The notes: generated by a model from the letters alone, not told the origin. Counted from the first letter of the stretch, positions 43,577-52,378 are shown. The stretch is DNA of 64,000 bases from Gammaproteobacteria bacterium (ex Lamellibrachia satsuma) (GCA_019623805.1 CP053680.1:2520001-2584000), one strand, 5' to 3'. Numbers and translations: made by a program.

Positions 43577-43863
43577 ATGAATGAGCTTTCAGCGATTGAT
43601 TACACCGATAAGGTCACGCTGTTTTGGCGTAACTACAAGAAAACATTAGAAAAATATAAGATTTCAGAGCGTGCGTAATCTTACGTATGTGCGATATGTT
43701 GAAATCTATCTGAAACACTATGATCCTGTCAGGTTGCGTACTCACACTCCTGAGCATTTGGCGTCCTATTTTAAAAGAATAGGGCCACATTATGAGAGAA
43801 AAGGTGACAGATTTATTTGTTACGGATTAAAGTTGATAGTAATAAACCTGCACGCTTATGGTA
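43577..43863 (+). pseudogene. 5' fragment of an integron-type integrase gene, frameshifted
   Basis: Reads MNELSAIDYTDKVTLFWRN then YKKTLEKYKISER in one frame, and after a frameshift near 43665-43675 continues as YVRYVEIYLKHYDPVRLR and HTPEHLASYFKRIG. This is the N-terminal domain layout of proteobacterial integron integrases (FWxxY..L....I...xxxWYVRHVExYIK, then HTPExxxxYL). The catalytic domain is absent: the sequence is fused to the 3' part of a histidine phosphatase gene at about 43864. Orientation opposite to the cassettes fits an intI. Confidence 0.65.
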
Positions 43864-44020
43864 TGAGTCTGTGAGCCTGATTGGTCAAGGTTTATTAAAC
43901 CTCTTTATCGCAAAAGCACTATTAAAAAATGGCTGGGTTGGCTTGCATGATCCAGGAAATAATTACTGTGGATTTGGTGTTTATGAGCGCCCGACAGCAC
44001 TATGGCAAAAGATTGTGTGA
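43864..44020 (+). pseudogene. 3' fragment of histidine phosphatase gene (copy 2)
   Basis: About 50 codons (SVSLIGQGLLNLFIAKALL... to FGVYERPTAL) match the end of the intact phosphatase at 29077-29646, at roughly 85% nucleotide identity. The catalytic RHG half is missing, and the second catalytic His is changed (GHG to GQG). Confidence 0.8.
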
Positions 44021-44291
44021 CCTCAAAGGTTTGGGGAAAAAGTCAGAACAGTGCCTGAATGAAATCGGCGTCTATACAAGAACGGATCTGGAAAAAATTG
44101 GAGCCGTTGGTGCGTTTCTCAAAATGAGGAGTGAATGCCGTGTCGAGCCAAGTCTGAATTTTTTGTACGCAATGGTAGGCGCGCTGGAAGACAAGCACTG
44201 GCAAAAGATAGCAAAAGAAGAGAAGGGGCGGCTGTTAATGGAATTGGAGGGTTACAAAGAATTGGAGGCGCTGTTGAGTCGTGACGGTTAA
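43983..44291 (+). CDS. TfoX C-terminal-domain protein
   Basis: A 102-residue protein with LKGLGKKSEQCLNEIGVYT, TRTDLEKIGAVGAFLKM and SLNFLYAMVGALEDKHW, matching the TfoX_C helix-hairpin-helix-like domain. The N-terminal TfoX domain is absent. The ATG overlaps, in another frame, the end of the phosphatase fragment, as in copy 1 where the TfoX_C frame is truncated. The role of stand-alone TfoX_C proteins is not known; full TfoX/Sxy proteins control competence. Confidence 0.82.
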   Translation: MSARQHYGKRLCDLKGLGKKSEQCLNEIGVYTRTDLEKIGAVGAFLKMRSECRVEPSLNFLYAMVGALEDKHWQKIAKEEKGRLLMELEGYKELEALLSRDG

Positions 44292-44304
44292 ATTCGATGC
44301 TCTC

Positions 44305-45081
44305 CTAATGAATGCTCGTCCAGATCATACGCCCATTCAGCGGTTGTACGGGACGGGCATTGTAGCCGATAGCATCCGTAAATTTTCGCAGCTGCAGATC
44401 GGGTATCTCAATCGGGTTTTTGAAGACGACCCAACGAGCAGGTTCTTTACAGGGAGGTGTTGTCAGTGATCCATTGTAGAGTATATGACTTCGATTGGTC
44501 GGCAGCAGAAAGACTGCGTTGATGCCGATCTGGCGATTGTATCTTCGGCCACCATTTTCCTGTGGCAGGTTGTGGGCGATTCGCTTGACCATCAGATTGT
44601 TGCGCCTGCCCGCGTTTACCGGAATCGCGACTATCACAGGGTTGCCGTTACTGTCGACATGGTTGAGTTGAATCTCCATGTCCGCAGCACTGCCCAGGTA
44701 GGTATGTTCACCAGGTATATGCAGATCAATACTGCGCAACTGGATACGTTCACCACCCATCTTCATGAATCCACCGGGTTCCATATCCAGTGAAATACCG
44801 TGGTTGGATCGTCGAATGGACAGGATGCTGGTGCGGTAGAAAAAAGAGAGTGGCAGGTGCTCGGATTCTATGGTGTTCTGGATATCCACTGGCGATTGCG
44901 ATTTCCCAGCCCCACATGCGCTGAACGCGCTGGAGAGAGTGCTCCATAGTTCCGGGGCCGTCTCACCACTATAGCTCCAAGTCTGTCCTGAGTATGATTC
45001 CGTGTCGCGTGCACTGAGACTCAGCGACAGTGTGAGAAAGGCTGCCAGGGCGAAAAATTTAATCACTGATTGCATGTTCAT
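44305..45081 (-). CDS. Alpha-carbonic-anhydrase-like exported protein with altered zinc ligands
   Basis: A 258-residue exported protein (signal peptide to ~residue 24) with the alpha-carbonic anhydrase scaffold: TWSYSGETAPELW, QSPVDIQ, HIPGEH, MEIQLNHVDSNGNPV and GSLTTPPCKEPARWVVF. The three zinc histidines of the family occur as QFHFH and ExHxVH. Here the first region reads SIDLH and the second EIQLNH, so two of three ligands appear replaced (by Asp and Gln). It is probably an inactive, binding-type relative, or it uses the site differently. It is convergent with the TfoX_C gene. Confidence 0.85.
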   Translation of the reverse strand: MNMQSVIKFFALAAFLTLSLSLSARDTESYSGQTWSYSGETAPELWSTLSSAFSACGAGKSQSPVDIQNTIESEHLPLSFFYRTSILSIRRSNHGISLDMEPGGFMKMGGERIQLRSIDLHIPGEHTYLGSAADMEIQLNHVDSNGNPVIVAIPVNAGRRNNLMVKRIAHNLPQENGGRRYNRQIGINAVFLLPTNRSHILYNGSLTTPPCKEPARWVVFKNPIEIPDLQLRKFTDAIGYNARPVQPLNGRMIWTSIH

Positions 45082-45189
45082 AATCGTGTCAGAGTCTAAC
45101 CAATGGTGTGTGGCCTTGACATAGGGGAAACCACGCGGCGAAGTTGCAGCCCGTGGGGGGAGTTCCCCTTAATTAGTCCGGGACACCAC

Positions 45190-47592
45190 TCAGATTGAAG
45201 GAATGGTGGGAATATGGAGTTGCAGTGTCTCCGGCGGCAGGCAGACCTCATCGCTGCAGGCCTGTAATTTCACATCGATGGATGCTGTCTTGAGTGCTGC
45301 TGGGTCAGATGTGGGTGTCAGCATCGCCTGAAGTGTAATCACGCCTGCATAAACGGAAAGCGAGTCACTTTGAAAAGCCAGCTGCTGTAGCGCAGGTTCA
45401 GGATAGGTGACGGGGCCCATGCTCCATTGGTCGGTGCTGTCGTTCAGGTTGACCTCAGTGGCGATCAAATTCGTGCTCAGAGGCTGATTGGCATTGATGT
45501 GCCAGCCCTCAGGAATGGTGATGGTGATGGTTAACAGTTGTTTGTCACTTTTGAGAATCCTGGTCTCGCCCATGAGACGGATACCGCCTTGTGCGGCATA
45601 TCGGCGGGCACTCAACTCCCCATGCTGTAGATCATCGATGGCGCTCAACATGTAGGTGTAGCCGTTGGGATGCCGTTCAATGGCGGCTGCGAAACTGCCG
45701 ATAAGGTTGTTGGCGTGAGTGCGATAGTCCAGCTTGCCGGTTCGCCCCCAGAGCATCTGTAGCGACTTAAGGGCCACTGAACTACCAGATGGAATGGCGC
45801 TGTCGGTGCCGCTGTCCTTGGGACGTCCCATTGCGCTGAAGTTGCTCTCCTCTTCATTCATAAAGAAGCCGCCGTTTTGTTGGTCGCTAAACCGGCTGAC
45901 CATGGCATCGGCGGTCTCTTGTGCCCGTTGCAGCAACTTTTTATCTCCGCTCAGGTCGTAGAGATAAAGCAGTGCTTCAGACAGATAGGCGTAATCCTCC
46001 TGTGCCGCGGCAACCGAGGACTTTCCGTCGAGGTGTACCCTCCAAAGTTTGCCGGCAGCTTTGCGATTTTGCTGCCAGATAAACTCCCCCGCCTGTTCTG
46101 CGGCCTCCTGGTAAGTCTTTGAAGCAAGAAGGTCGGCGGCCTGTGCAAAGGCGGTGATCATCATGCCGTTCCAGGCGGTGACCTCTTTGTCGTCCCTTAG
46201 CGGATGTTCCCGGCCTTCGCGTACCTTGCGTAATACCGTGTTGATATGATCGACCTGCATCAGCAGGGCGGCAGGATCCAGCTTGTTTTCTTCGGCATAA
46301 CTCTCCAGGTCTGACTGCAGATGGAGGATATTCTTTCCTTCGAAGTTGCCACTGTCTGTTATGTTATAGAGATCGATTGCCAGGTTGGCATCTTCCGGCG
46401 CCAAAGCGTCACGAATCTGCGCGGGTGTCCAGATGAAGAAGGCCCCCTCTTCACCCTCACTGTCGGCGTCGGTGGCTGAGTAGAAACCGCCGTTGGGTGA
46501 GGTCATCTCGCGCATGACGTAATCGAGAGTCTGGGTGACCACGCGACGGTATTTCTCCTTGCCTGTGAGCCGCCATGCATGCAGGTAGGCGCGAGCAAGA
46601 TGAGCCTGGTTGTAGAGCATCTTTTCGAAGTGCGGCACCAGCCATTCGTTGTCAGTGGAGTAGCGGTGAAAACCGCCCCCAACCTGATCGTAGATCCCCC
46701 CCCGGGCCATCGCATCGAGGGTGACCTCCGCAGCCTCCAGTGCTGCTGAATCATTACTGCGTTCCGCCTGTTGCAGCAACAACAATAACCAGGGTTCGTG
46801 GGGGAATTTTGGTGCCACGCTGAAGCCACCCTGCAGTTCATCAAAACTGCCGAGCATCGTTTTGAGCGCATCAGCGACTGCGGTCTTGTCGAGTGCCTTG
46901 GCTACGCCCTTGTGGTTGTTGGCTGCGGCTACTGCTTCAGCTATGCGATCCGCCTGGTCGAGGACGCTGGCCTTTTTGTCGCGCCAGACCTGCTGAATCT
47001 GTGAGAGCAGCTGCCCGAACTGGTTGGGTGTGAAATAGGTGCCGCCATAGAAGGGTTTACCCTCCGGTGTGAGAAAACTCGACATCGGCCAGCCACCGTG
47101 GCCGGTCATCAGCATCACAGCGGTCATGTAGACTTCGTCTACGTCGGGATGGCTCTCCCGGTCCACCTTGATGGCCACGAAATGCTCATTCAGTATTTTG
47201 GCCAGCTGGAGGTTCTCGAAACTCTCCCGCTCCATCACATGGCACCAGTGACAGGTGGAGTAGCCGATGGAGAGAAAGATCGGCTTGTTCTCACGTTTTG
47301 CCTTTTCAAAGGCTTGTTCCCCCCAGGCATGCCAGTCCACCGGATTGTGGGCATGTTGCAGCAGATAGGGGGAGTCTTCCAGAATCAGGCGGTTGATATA
47401 GATTGGTGAGCCGTCTGGGTTTAAGTGTTCTGTGCGGGGTTTGTAATCCTCTCCCTTGGTCCCGTAGGCGGCTTTAAGTTGTTGATCGATTTCCATAGGC
47501 CTCGTGACCGTGTAGCTGGTGTGGGTTGCAGCGAAAGCCGTGCTGCCGAGCAAGAGCCAGAGCAGCAGGGTTGGGATAAGTCGTTTCATCAT
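45190..47592 (-). CDS. Exported DUF255/YyaL-like thioredoxin-domain protein with DsbD-alpha-like C-terminus
   Basis: An 800-residue exported protein (signal peptide [18 protein letters not shown]). Residues ~60-190 form the DUF255 thioredoxin-like domain with [15 protein letters not shown] (CxxC). A long alpha/alpha-barrel region related to glycan epimerases follows (~200-680). The last ~110 residues resemble the N-terminal periplasmic domain of DsbD ([30 protein letters not shown], with its Cys pair). Addition of a DsbD-like electron-receiving domain to YyaL is unusual. It follows the TlpA-like gene by 3 bases, so it belongs to a thiol-redox operon in the envelope. Confidence 0.87.
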   Translation of the reverse strand: MMKRLIPTLLLWLLLGSTAFAATHTSYTVTRPMEIDQQLKAAYGTKGEDYKPRTEHLNPDGSPIYINRLILEDSPYLLQHAHNPVDWHAWGEQAFEKAKRENKPIFLSIGYSTCHWCHVMERESFENLQLAKILNEHFVAIKVDRESHPDVDEVYMTAVMLMTGHGGWPMSSFLTPEGKPFYGGTYFTPNQFGQLLSQIQQVWRDKKASVLDQADRIAEAVAAANNHKGVAKALDKTAVADALKTMLGSFDELQGGFSVAPKFPHEPWLLLLLQQAERSNDSAALEAAEVTLDAMARGGIYDQVGGGFHRYSTDNEWLVPHFEKMLYNQAHLARAYLHAWRLTGKEKYRRVVTQTLDYVMREMTSPNGGFYSATDADSEGEEGAFFIWTPAQIRDALAPEDANLAIDLYNITDSGNFEGKNILHLQSDLESYAEENKLDPAALLMQVDHINTVLRKVREGREHPLRDDKEVTAWNGMMITAFAQAADLLASKTYQEAAEQAGEFIWQQNRKAAGKLWRVHLDGKSSVAAAQEDYAYLSEALLYLYDLSGDKKLLQRAQETADAMVSRFSDQQNGGFFMNEEESNFSAMGRPKDSGTDSAIPSGSSVALKSLQMLWGRTGKLDYRTHANNLIGSFAAAIERHPNGYTYMLSAIDDLQHGELSARRYAAQGGIRLMGETRILKSDKQLLTITITIPEGWHINANQPLSTNLIATEVNLNDSTDQWSMGPVTYPEPALQQLAFQSDSLSVYAGVITLQAMLTPTSDPAALKTASIDVKLQACSDEVCLPPETLQLHIPTIPSI

Positions 47593-47595
47593 GGA

Positions 47596-47841
47596 TTACC
47601 CGGGATCCCCGGCCAGCAATTTGTTGATCAGTTGTGCGCCGCTGGCTGGATCAAAACTGCCGAATCGCTGGAAGCGGATACGTCCCTCCTTGTCGATGAT
47701 GGCCATCTCCGGTGTGCCGCGGGTGCGGTATCGTTTCATGGTTTCCGGGATTTCATCGCCGTCAACGTGCCGATCGATTCCCACTAGGTGTTGGATCTTT
47801 TTCTGTTTGAGATAGACGCGCAGCTTTTTCGGATTGTCGGG
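47596..47841 (-). CDS. TlpA-like thioredoxin, exon 2 (3' part)
   Basis: The last 81 residues of a TlpA/redoxin-type protein: PDNPKKLRVYLKQKKI, GIDRHVDGDEIPETMKRY, then RTRGTPEMAIIDKEGRIRF with the cis-Pro (GTPE). It is separated from its N-terminal half (50250-50558) by a 2.4-kb group II intron. Joining 50250 to 47841 keeps the frame and gives a 184-residue protein of normal length. Before the CCC codon the frame reads into intron domain VI. Confidence 0.85.
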   Translation of the reverse strand, partial: PDNPKKLRVYLKQKKIQHLVGIDRHVDGDEIPETMKRYRTRGTPEMAIIDKEGRIRFQRFGSFDPASGAQLINKLLAGDPG

Positions 47842-50249
47842 TAAGGAAGTGGCGTTACCGCCACTCCCTCCCCTAAGAAACGTACGTGAGAGTTTCCCCT
47901 CATACGGCTCAAGCCTTTTCATAGCCCCCTCACGGGAACCGGCTTCACAACGTCCAACTTTTGGCTGTGAACTTGTTTATGACAATTGGGATGCAGCATG
48001 ACCAAGTTGGTTATGTTGTCCTTACCACCGTCAACGCGTTGAATCAGTCGGTGAACATTCCAACCTGATTCCTTGGTGATGCGTTGTCGGCAAACGGGAC
48101 ATCGTCCGTCCTGATCGAGCCAGAGCTTTACCAGTTTTCGACGACCACGGAGGTTATTCTGCATCTTGGACCCAACACGGTCTTCGAAGTAGGACTCCCA
48201 ACGATGGTCATGAGGATTGGCTTTCGCCCTGATCTTGCGGTAGCGCCGAATTGGCGTTTCACCGGCATACACCAGCTTTACCAATATTGGCTTCCCATTG
48301 GGCTTCAAATTACCCGTTTCTGCTGCGAACACCCAAGTCCGATTCCCCACATGCTTAAAGTATTTATCCTTAATCCAGTGACGATTCTTCTTTGGATGTC
48401 GGCGTTTAGCCCATTGCCATAAACTACGCCAAATCTCACGGTCAACGCGCTGAAAGGTATCCTTGGCTACGACATGGCGATGATAGTTGACCCAACCACG
48501 AATTACTGGATTGAGTAGTCTTATCAAACTGATATGTTTTGCCTGTTTGTTACCTTTCACAATTCCACGGACTTTATCTAAGAACGTCGAAACGTTCTTC
48601 GTTGATGGTTTGATCAACAACTTCCCACCATACTTACGAATATTCTGCCCGAGAAAATCAACTCCTTCCTCTATATGCGTAATCTTGGTTTTCTCAGCAG
48701 AAAGGGTTAATCCCCGTTCTGTAAGAAAATCCTCGACTAGCGGTTTAACTTCATCTTCCAGCAGCTCTTTCGAGACACTGGTGATGATGAAGTCATCTGC
48801 ATAACGCACCAGATTTACTTTGACTTTCTGACCACGGCGGGTTGTCCAAGGGAACGCTTTGTCCAGCGCAGCTTGGAGTCCATCTAGAGTCATATTGGCC
48901 AAGGTTGGCGAGATAATTCCACCTTGCGGTGTTCCCGCCTCTGTTGGGAAAAGTTTGCGGTTTTCCATATATCCAGCTTTCAGCCATTTATGGAGCACTA
49001 CTTTATCCAGTGGGATATTTGCTAGCATCCAGTCATGACTGATATTGTCGAAGCAGCCTTTGATGTCACCCTCTAGTATCCACTGCGCTGAATTGCCACG
49101 AGCAAGTGCTTTGAAACAGTGCTCGATCGCATCCGCAGTGCACCGTTGAGGGCGGAACCCATATGAGTTCGGATCTGCTTTCGTTTCCGAGATGGGTTCC
49201 AGGGCAAGCAGATAAAGTGCCTGCATGGCCCTGTCTTTCATCGTTGGAATACCCAGCGGTCTCATCTTCCCATTGCTTTTCGGTATGTACACCCGACGCA
49301 ATGGACGCGGTTGGTAGTCGCGGCGGCTAAGAGACAACATAGCTTGAGATTTTGCCTCTGGGGTAGACCATGTTGCTTTGTCTACTCCCGGAGTGTTCTT
49401 GCCTTTGTTTTCGGTCACCCGTTTCACGGCGAGTGCTTTGCCGGAAAACGAGTGGGTCAGCAGCCATTGCAAGGCTTTCACCTTGCCCCAGCGGCCTTCC
49501 TGTGTTGCCTTTACAATACGCGCTTGCAGCCTTCTGACTTCCCGATGACATTTGGCCCAATCAATGCCATGCCAATGTATCGGTTCGCCGAAGGGCGCAC
49601 CCGCGCAACTTGCTTGCGTAGTCATTTGCATTCCCTCCTGTAAAAGTTCTCCAAACTATCTTGTAATGAAAGACCATACGGAAGTCTGCCCGCTTTCGCG
49701 GGAGATGATGTCGCCTCGCAGCTCAATCTCTATCCAATCGATTACAGATCGGCATTCGCTTTCTCCGCGTTCCTTTACCCGCACTCCCAACAGTGTTCCT
49801 TGCGGTTCACCTGCCCAATTGGGCGGAAATACGGGCTTACCATGTTCCACTTAAACAACAAGAATGGGTTAGACCCTGCCTATCCACCGGTAGCGTTGAG
49901 TATTCGCGTGCCCTCATACAAAAGGAGAGCAGCCTTGCTACGTTGCCATTTTGGCCCAAGCCTGTCAGCGTCTTTGGCTTGTACACACGTGACGATGTTT
50001 ATCGGCAGTTCACATTTGTTGGTCATACCATCCAACCTAGCGCCCCATCCACATTGACGCTCGCAGATGCAGACATCCCCTCACGGTTCAGTCTTAGCCT
50101 TACGGCCGGGCTACATTGTCGCGGCAGCTTCACACACTCTTGTTACCAGAAATGCATGTGCCGCTAGGCTACTGTTGGCGAAACAACAGGTTTCCTTACT
50201 GGAATGTTTCTCCAGTCGAAACAATTGTTTAAGCGACTTCATGTCGCAC
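47842..50249 (-). mobile_element. Group II intron (full length, with RT-maturase-HNH) inside a TlpA-like gene
   Basis: A 2.4-kb intron on the minus strand, the same strand as the host gene. The 5' end reads GTGCGACATGAAG (50249 leftward). Near the 3' end, domain V reads GAGCCGTATGAGGGGAAACT (close to consensus), followed by a GTGGCGGTAACGCCAC domain VI hairpin. The 3' boundary is placed at 47842 to keep the host frame (+/-1 base). About 620 bases of ribozyme precede the RT gene. All parts are present, so it could splice. Confidence 0.9.
47919..49625 (-). CDS. Group II intron RT/maturase with HNH endonuclease
   Basis: A ~568-residue intron-encoded protein with an N-terminal RT0 region, RT motifs (NTPGVDKATW, PKSNGKMRPLGIPTMKDRAMQ, GFRPQRC, LEGDIKGCFDNISHDWM, GTPQGGIISPTLANMTLDGL, VRYADDFIIT), a maturase domain, and a C-terminal HNH endonuclease (CPVCRQRI...NVHRLIQRVDGGKDNITNLV.LHPNCH). 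I start at the second ATG (49625), which is 8 bases after GGAGG. It is intact and unlike the two class IIC RTs in the integron. Confidence 0.95.
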   Translation of the reverse strand: MTTQASCAGAPFGEPIHWHGIDWAKCHREVRRLQARIVKATQEGRWGKVKALQWLLTHSFSGKALAVKRVTENKGKNTPGVDKATWSTPEAKSQAMLSLSRRDYQPRPLRRVYIPKSNGKMRPLGIPTMKDRAMQALYLLALEPISETKADPNSYGFRPQRCTADAIEHCFKALARGNSAQWILEGDIKGCFDNISHDWMLANIPLDKVVLHKWLKAGYMENRKLFPTEAGTPQGGIISPTLANMTLDGLQAALDKAFPWTTRRGQKVKVNLVRYADDFIITSVSKELLEDEVKPLVEDFLTERGLTLSAEKTKITHIEEGVDFLGQNIRKYGGKLLIKPSTKNVSTFLDKVRGIVKGNKQAKHISLIRLLNPVIRGWVNYHRHVVAKDTFQRVDREIWRSLWQWAKRRHPKKNRHWIKDKYFKHVGNRTWVFAAETGNLKPNGKPILVKLVYAGETPIRRYRKIRAKANPHDHRWESYFEDRVGSKMQNNLRGRRKLVKLWLDQDGRCPVCRQRITKESGWNVHRLIQRVDGGKDNITNLVMLHPNCHKQVHSQKLDVVKPVPVRGL

Positions 50250-50558
50250 TTGATAGTCGTGCCCTTCAAATACGGTGTGGATGCTCAGCATTACCAGATT
50301 ACCCGCTGAGATCTCGTCGGCAAACTGCTGCTCCCATCTGGCCATCAACGGCACTGAGAACTTGTTGCAGCCAGGGCACCAGAGTTGGAAAAAATCGATC
50401 ACCACCACCTTGCCCTTGAGTGCGGCCAGGGTGGTGCCATCGCCGTTGATCCATTCGGAGATATCCCACTCCGGTGCTGTGCGGTCGTTGGCCAGGACGC
50501 CTTGAGTCAGACTCATTAACAACAGTGCAATAAGGAGTTGTGATGCATAGGCGCGCAT
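50250..50558 (-). CDS. TlpA-like thioredoxin, exon 1 (N-terminal part)
   Basis: 103 residues: signal peptide (MRAYASQLLIALLLMSLTQG), WDISEWINGDGTTLAALKGK and the active site FFQLWCPGCNKFSVPLM (CPGC), ending VFEGHDYQ at the intron 5' splice site. With exon 2 it gives a periplasmic thiol-disulfide protein. Without splicing, translation would add VRHEVA and stop. The start lies 10 bases after the rhodanese stop, in the same operon. Confidence 0.88.
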
Positions 50559-50568
50559 GGTCTGGTCC

Positions 50569-51472
50569 TCAATGTTTTAACTGGACTTTCTGTTCCATGG
50601 GCAGGGCGTGGTCAAGCGCCCATTCTGCGGTCGACCCATCGTAAAGACGGGCCTGCTTGTTACCCAATAGTTCGTGGGAGACGAACCAGCCAAGGGCGGC
50701 GCGATGGCCTGTATGACAATAGTTGATCTGTGGGCCGTTTAGCGGCACCTGATTGGCGGCATAGATCTTTTTCAGGTTGTCGATATTATGGAATGTTGCA
50801 CCGCCATTGGCGGTCAGCCAGTCGTAGGAGATATTGACAGCTTTGGGCAGGCTGCCTGGACGTTCCTTGCCGCTGCCGGAGTAGATGCCCATGTATTCGG
50901 CGCGGCTGCGGTTGTCCACCGCCAACGCCCCCTTTTCGAGAGCAGTTTTTACCCTTTTGGCGTCTGGGATGTAGTCGGCCCTGAGGTTGACCTTGAAGAC
51001 CTTCGGCTCAGCTTGGTTGCGACCGTTCTGGAGCGGGTAGACCCGCTTCTGTGCATAGCTGATCAGCCCCCCCCTCAAGGATGGAGACCTGATCGTGCCC
51101 AAGTGCCTTGAAGGTCCAGTAGACTCGTGAGGCACTCGCCATGTCTCCTGCGCCGTTCCCGGTAGTGACCAGCACGACGTGGGTGTCATTGTCGATGCCC
51201 AGGCGGCCGATCAGCTTCTCCAGCTTCGCGGGAGGCGTCATGATCTGGGGTATCTTTTTCACCGACTCGTGTCGCCAGACACCGTAGCTGGAGTTCACCG
51301 CTCCGGGAACGTGGTATCGCTGATAGGCTTTGGCGTCCTGCAGGTCGAGGATTACGACCCCGCTCTTCTCGCGATTGTTATGCACCCATTCCGGTGTTAC
51401 CAGCGGTTGAGCCGCCAGCGTAAAGGTTGTGGTGAAGATGAGGAGGAGAGAGAGGGCAAAGGGCTTCATCAT
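50569..51472 (-). pseudogene. Periplasmic double-rhodanese sulfurtransferase, frameshifted at an 8-nt homopolymer
   Basis: A two-domain thiosulfate sulfurtransferase with a signal peptide (MMKPFALSLLLIFTTTFTLA). Domain 1 (VTPEWVHNN..VVILDLQDAKAYQRYHVPGAVN) has no active Cys (TTGNGAGDM in its place). Domain 2 (ALEKGALAVDNRSRAEYMGI) ends in NYCHTGHRAALG with the catalytic Cys. The two lie in different frames. The shift falls in a run of eight G (C at 51067-51074 on the plus strand); seven would restore one ~300-residue protein (SILEGG then LISYAQKR). It could be a real inactivation, slipped-strand switching, or a sequencing error. Confidence 0.85.
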
Positions 51473-51546
51473 GGTTTTTCTTCGTATATTGGCCTGTTTG
51501 AAATGTGACTGCCGGGAATCTTGTTGGTTCCCGAAGTGGCTACCCA

Positions 51547-51801
51547 TCAGCTGCCGGGCTGGATGTTGAGGCCGAAACCCATACCGCCGCCTTGCTGCAT
51601 GCGGTACTTTCCTGCGGCCCTGGCAGCGACGAAGCTGGTGAACTCTTCGACATTCTCAAAATCCATCTTTTGTGTGAACTGCACCAGTGCATCGATCAGT
51701 TTTTTGGTCTCGGCGATCTCTTCATGGCTGCGCCCGCAGCCCTGGCAGTGGGTGCCGCCTTCTGTGCAGTTGTCTCCGCCCTGGCAGGGTATGAATTTCA
51801 T
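51547..51801 (-). CDS. Small Cys-rich protein of unknown function
   Basis: An 84-residue protein. The N-terminus MKFIPCQGGDNCTEGGTHCQ plus GCGRSHEE carries five cysteines and two histidines in a zinc- or iron-sulfur-like pattern, followed by a helix and a Gly-rich tail. The family is not recognised. It is the first gene of the minus-strand operon with the rhodanese and TlpA-like genes (75-base gap), so a metal- or sulfur-handling role is likely but unproven. Confidence 0.7.
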   Translation of the reverse strand: MKFIPCQGGDNCTEGGTHCQGCGRSHEEIAETKKLIDALVQFTQKMDFENVEEFTSFVAARAAGKYRMQQGGGMGFGLNIQPGS

Positions 51802-52041
51802 CGGTTTATCCTCAATAGTGGTGTGAATCGTTGTCGGCGCAGTTTATCCATGAAGCGTCCGGACGTCACCCCTGGAAGAAAGCAGTCATTAGTCCAGCGC
51901 TCCAGACGGAATAATCTATAGGATATTTCTATAAGTATTCTCTAATATAGATGATGTGCCTCAATGTGTTTTTCCCCAGAAGGTGTATGGTTTAGGTGTG
52001 GACGGGAAAAAGTGACAGCAGTATGTCGCAGGAGGTTTATC

Positions 52042-52320
52042 ATGAAGACAATGCGCAAATTCCTGACTGCAACAGCAGTGGCAGCACTTGTGGCACTGCC
52101 GGTATCCACCGCGGATGCCTGGTGGGGTGGTGGCTTCGGTTTCTCCTTTGGCTTCTCTGGTTCAGGCTGGGGACGCAATTGGTACCGGCCATGGTATGGG
52201 TATAGAAATTATGGCTACTATCCCTACCACTATGGCTACTATCCTTCCTATTACCACTATCCGGTATACACGCCGGTTTTGACGCCAACAGTGGAAGTAC
52301 CACAATTGGCTGAAAAGTAG
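52042..52320 (+). CDS. Sulfur-globule-protein-like Tyr/Gly/Trp-rich exported protein
   Basis: A 92-residue protein with a signal peptide (MRKFLTATAVAALVALPVSTADA) and a mature part rich in Trp, Gly and Tyr (WWGGGFGFSFGFSGSGWG, then YGYYPYHYGYYPSYYHYP). This resembles the small structural proteins that coat periplasmic sulfur globules in purple and colourless sulfur bacteria (CV1/CV2 type). AGGAGG lies six bases before the ATG. It is compositionally simple, so family assignment rests on composition, length and the sulfur-related neighbours. Confidence 0.7.
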   Translation: MKTMRKFLTATAVAALVALPVSTADAWWGGGFGFSFGFSGSGWGRNWYRPWYGYRNYGYYPYHYGYYPSYYHYPVYTPVLTPTVEVPQLAEK

Positions 52321-52343
52321 CTGTCGTTAATTTGACCTGACGG

Positions 52344-52378
52344 TTTTAGCCGTGATTTCGTCCATGTCGCGGCTAAAA
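52344..52378 (+). terminator. Probable terminator hairpin
   Basis: TTTTAGCCG and CGGCTAAAA form a 9-bp stem with a 17-base loop, 24 bases after the sulfur-globule-like gene. There is no long T run beyond the stem. Confidence 0.55.
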
